A stretch of DNA of 64,000 bases, taken from assembly GCF_023073335.1 (NCBI RefSeq), contig NZ_JADPJG010000028.1, positions 88,130 to 152,129 of the forward strand, read 5' to 3'. Source of the stretch: Bradyrhizobium sp. 21 (GTDB lineage: Bacteria; Pseudomonadota; Alphaproteobacteria; Rhizobiales; Xanthobacteraceae). Below are positions 63,202 through 64,000 of this stretch, one piece after another. Below the pieces are notes generated by a model, which did not search any database, was not told where the DNA came from, and saw only the letters and a program-made list of their open reading frames with translations. How positions within the stretch are numbered: the stretch's first letter is position 1; each line of letters begins with the position of its first letter. Made by a program: the position numbers and the translations under genes.

Positions 63202-63831
63202 ATGATGGTTCGCCCGATACCCACGCCTCTCTGGTTCGCGGCGGCCCTTTTCCCAATGGTTGTGTCGCAAATTATAAGGCTGCAACAATCCGATCCGGCC
63301 GCATGGATCGTTTGGGACTACGCAGGCCGCCTTGGGGCTTTGGCAGTTCTGAGCGCCATACCTGCTGCGCGGACGATAGCCTTCCGATTTGAACCACTTC
63401 GAATAGCGCGATGGGAAGTGACCATCTGGATTGTCGGCATTGTCCTCGCGGACCACTATTTGGGTGAGTGGATCCGACGGACCATTAATGGATGGCTACC
63501 CGCGACAGTGCTCGGGGCATATCCTGAAACGCAAGGCTGGCTACATGTCGCCGATATCTTTTTTGGTCTTGGGCTAGTCGCCTTAAATGAGGAGATCGTA
63601 TTCCGCCGCTGTGCGCGGCATCTGCTCCAGAGCCATTTGGACGACGGCTATGCCTTGGTTCTCGTAACCTCATTTATGTTTGGAGCCTATCACTGGTGGA
63701 CGGGTTTCGGGAATATTGGCGCGGCTGTGGTGACAGGTGGCTTGTTGATGACGTTGTACCGCAGATCCGGGGCGCTCTGGCCTGCAGTTCTTGGACACTA
63801 CCTGGCTGACATAGCGAACTTCGCGTTTTGA
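63202..63831 (+). CDS. CPBP-family intramembrane metalloprotease
   Basis: A 209-residue membrane protein of the CAAX protease/bacteriocin-processing (ABI) family. The three motifs are present: NEEIVFRR (EExxxR), FMFGAYHW (FxxxH) and HYLADI (HxxxD, a relaxed HxxxN). Members include bacteriocin self-immunity proteins and proteases of unknown role. Two ATGs in a row at 63202 and 63205; ribosome site weak. GC content and codon use are lower than in the core genes. The 169 bases to the right edge show no gene. Confidence 0.78.
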   Translation: MMVRPIPTPLWFAAALFPMVVSQIIRLQQSDPAAWIVWDYAGRLGALAVLSAIPAARTIAFRFEPLRIARWEVTIWIVGIVLADHYLGEWIRRTINGWLPATVLGAYPETQGWLHVADIFFGLGLVALNEEIVFRRCARHLLQSHLDDGYALVLVTSFMFGAYHWWTGFGNIGAAVVTGGLLMTLYRRSGALWPAVLGHYLADIANFAF

Positions 63832-64000
63832 AAGATCGCCTTCTGGCCCATCGCTTCCATCGACGCGGTACCCCCACATGTCGGCTCACGAGCCCAGACC
63901 GGAAGTTTGCAGCCGGGCGCCAAATCGACGCTTGTGACCCGGAGCCGAACTTCGGCTCTACTGTATTTATTCGCTTGTCTCGCCGTGAAGTTCTGCCTTG

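Noticed and set aside
63001..63456. Minus-strand frame of 151 codons overlapping the CPBP gene
   Set aside because: Antisense to a gene with all three protease motifs; no domain or ribosome site.

Overview
The window looks like a chromosomal segment of a high-GC alphaproteobacterium, most likely Bradyrhizobium or a close relative. This is inference from several signs: uniformly GC-rich codon use, a ROSE-type RNA thermometer in front of a small heat-shock protein gene, the bradyrhizobial style of intergenic palindromes, and the gene families present. About 52 protein genes are supported, with one intact tRNA gene (Gln, UUG) and a decayed initiator-tRNA-like fragment.

Layout. 0-6.2 kb: envelope and housekeeping genes (L,D-transpeptidase, CorA, a short-chain dehydrogenase, PdxH, a lipoprotein, a CbpA-type J protein), with four copies of one palindromic repeat, each placed directly 3' of a stop codon. 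6.5-13.1 kb: an ECF sigma/anti-sigma pair, FabI, a histidine phosphatase, chorismate synthase, a class III nucleotide cyclase, a membrane protein and ClpS. 13.2-15.05 kb: an MFS transporter and the fluoride channel CrcB behind what reads as a fluoride riboswitch with an intrinsic terminator. 15.2-30.2 kb: secreted proteins, an RNA methyltransferase and TlyA, a nucleoside deoxyribosyltransferase, Dxs, XseB, a histone-deacetylase-like hydrolase, a 5'-nucleotidase, an atypical crotonase, an MFS transporter and an acyl-CoA dehydrogenase.

30.5-42.5 kb is a carbohydrate block. It begins with tRNA-Gln and a LacI regulator, then an operon of a solute-binding protein, a PfkB kinase and a DHDPS-family aldolase without its own permease. 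A decayed DUF72 gene follows, then a ROK regulator divergent from a complete CUT2 ABC importer that ends with an OprB-type porin. 42.7-48.5 kb: a VOC protein, a class III CoA-transferase, and a minus-strand operon of a sodium/solute symporter, a sialidase-like BNR protein and a short-chain dehydrogenase. 48.7-51.5 kb: a stress module with a ROSE-controlled Hsp20, two paralogous tiny proteins (one carrying a pentapeptide repeat) and an intact DUF72 protein. 51.5-56.5 kb: two M20-family hydrolases, an enolase-superfamily enzyme and an MFS transporter. 56.6-62 kb: a 16-bp tandem repeat, a xylulokinase-like kinase and a second CUT2 sugar importer.

From about 62.03 kb the character changes. A degenerate 3' half of an initiator tRNA is followed by visibly lower-GC DNA with three tiny membrane-protein genes in a row and a CPBP-family intramembrane protease. 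This looks like the edge of an accessory region. The most distinctive signals are the fluoride riboswitch with its MFS-crcB operon, the ROSE element with the neighbouring repeat proteins, the 16-bp tandem array, and the tRNA-fragment boundary.
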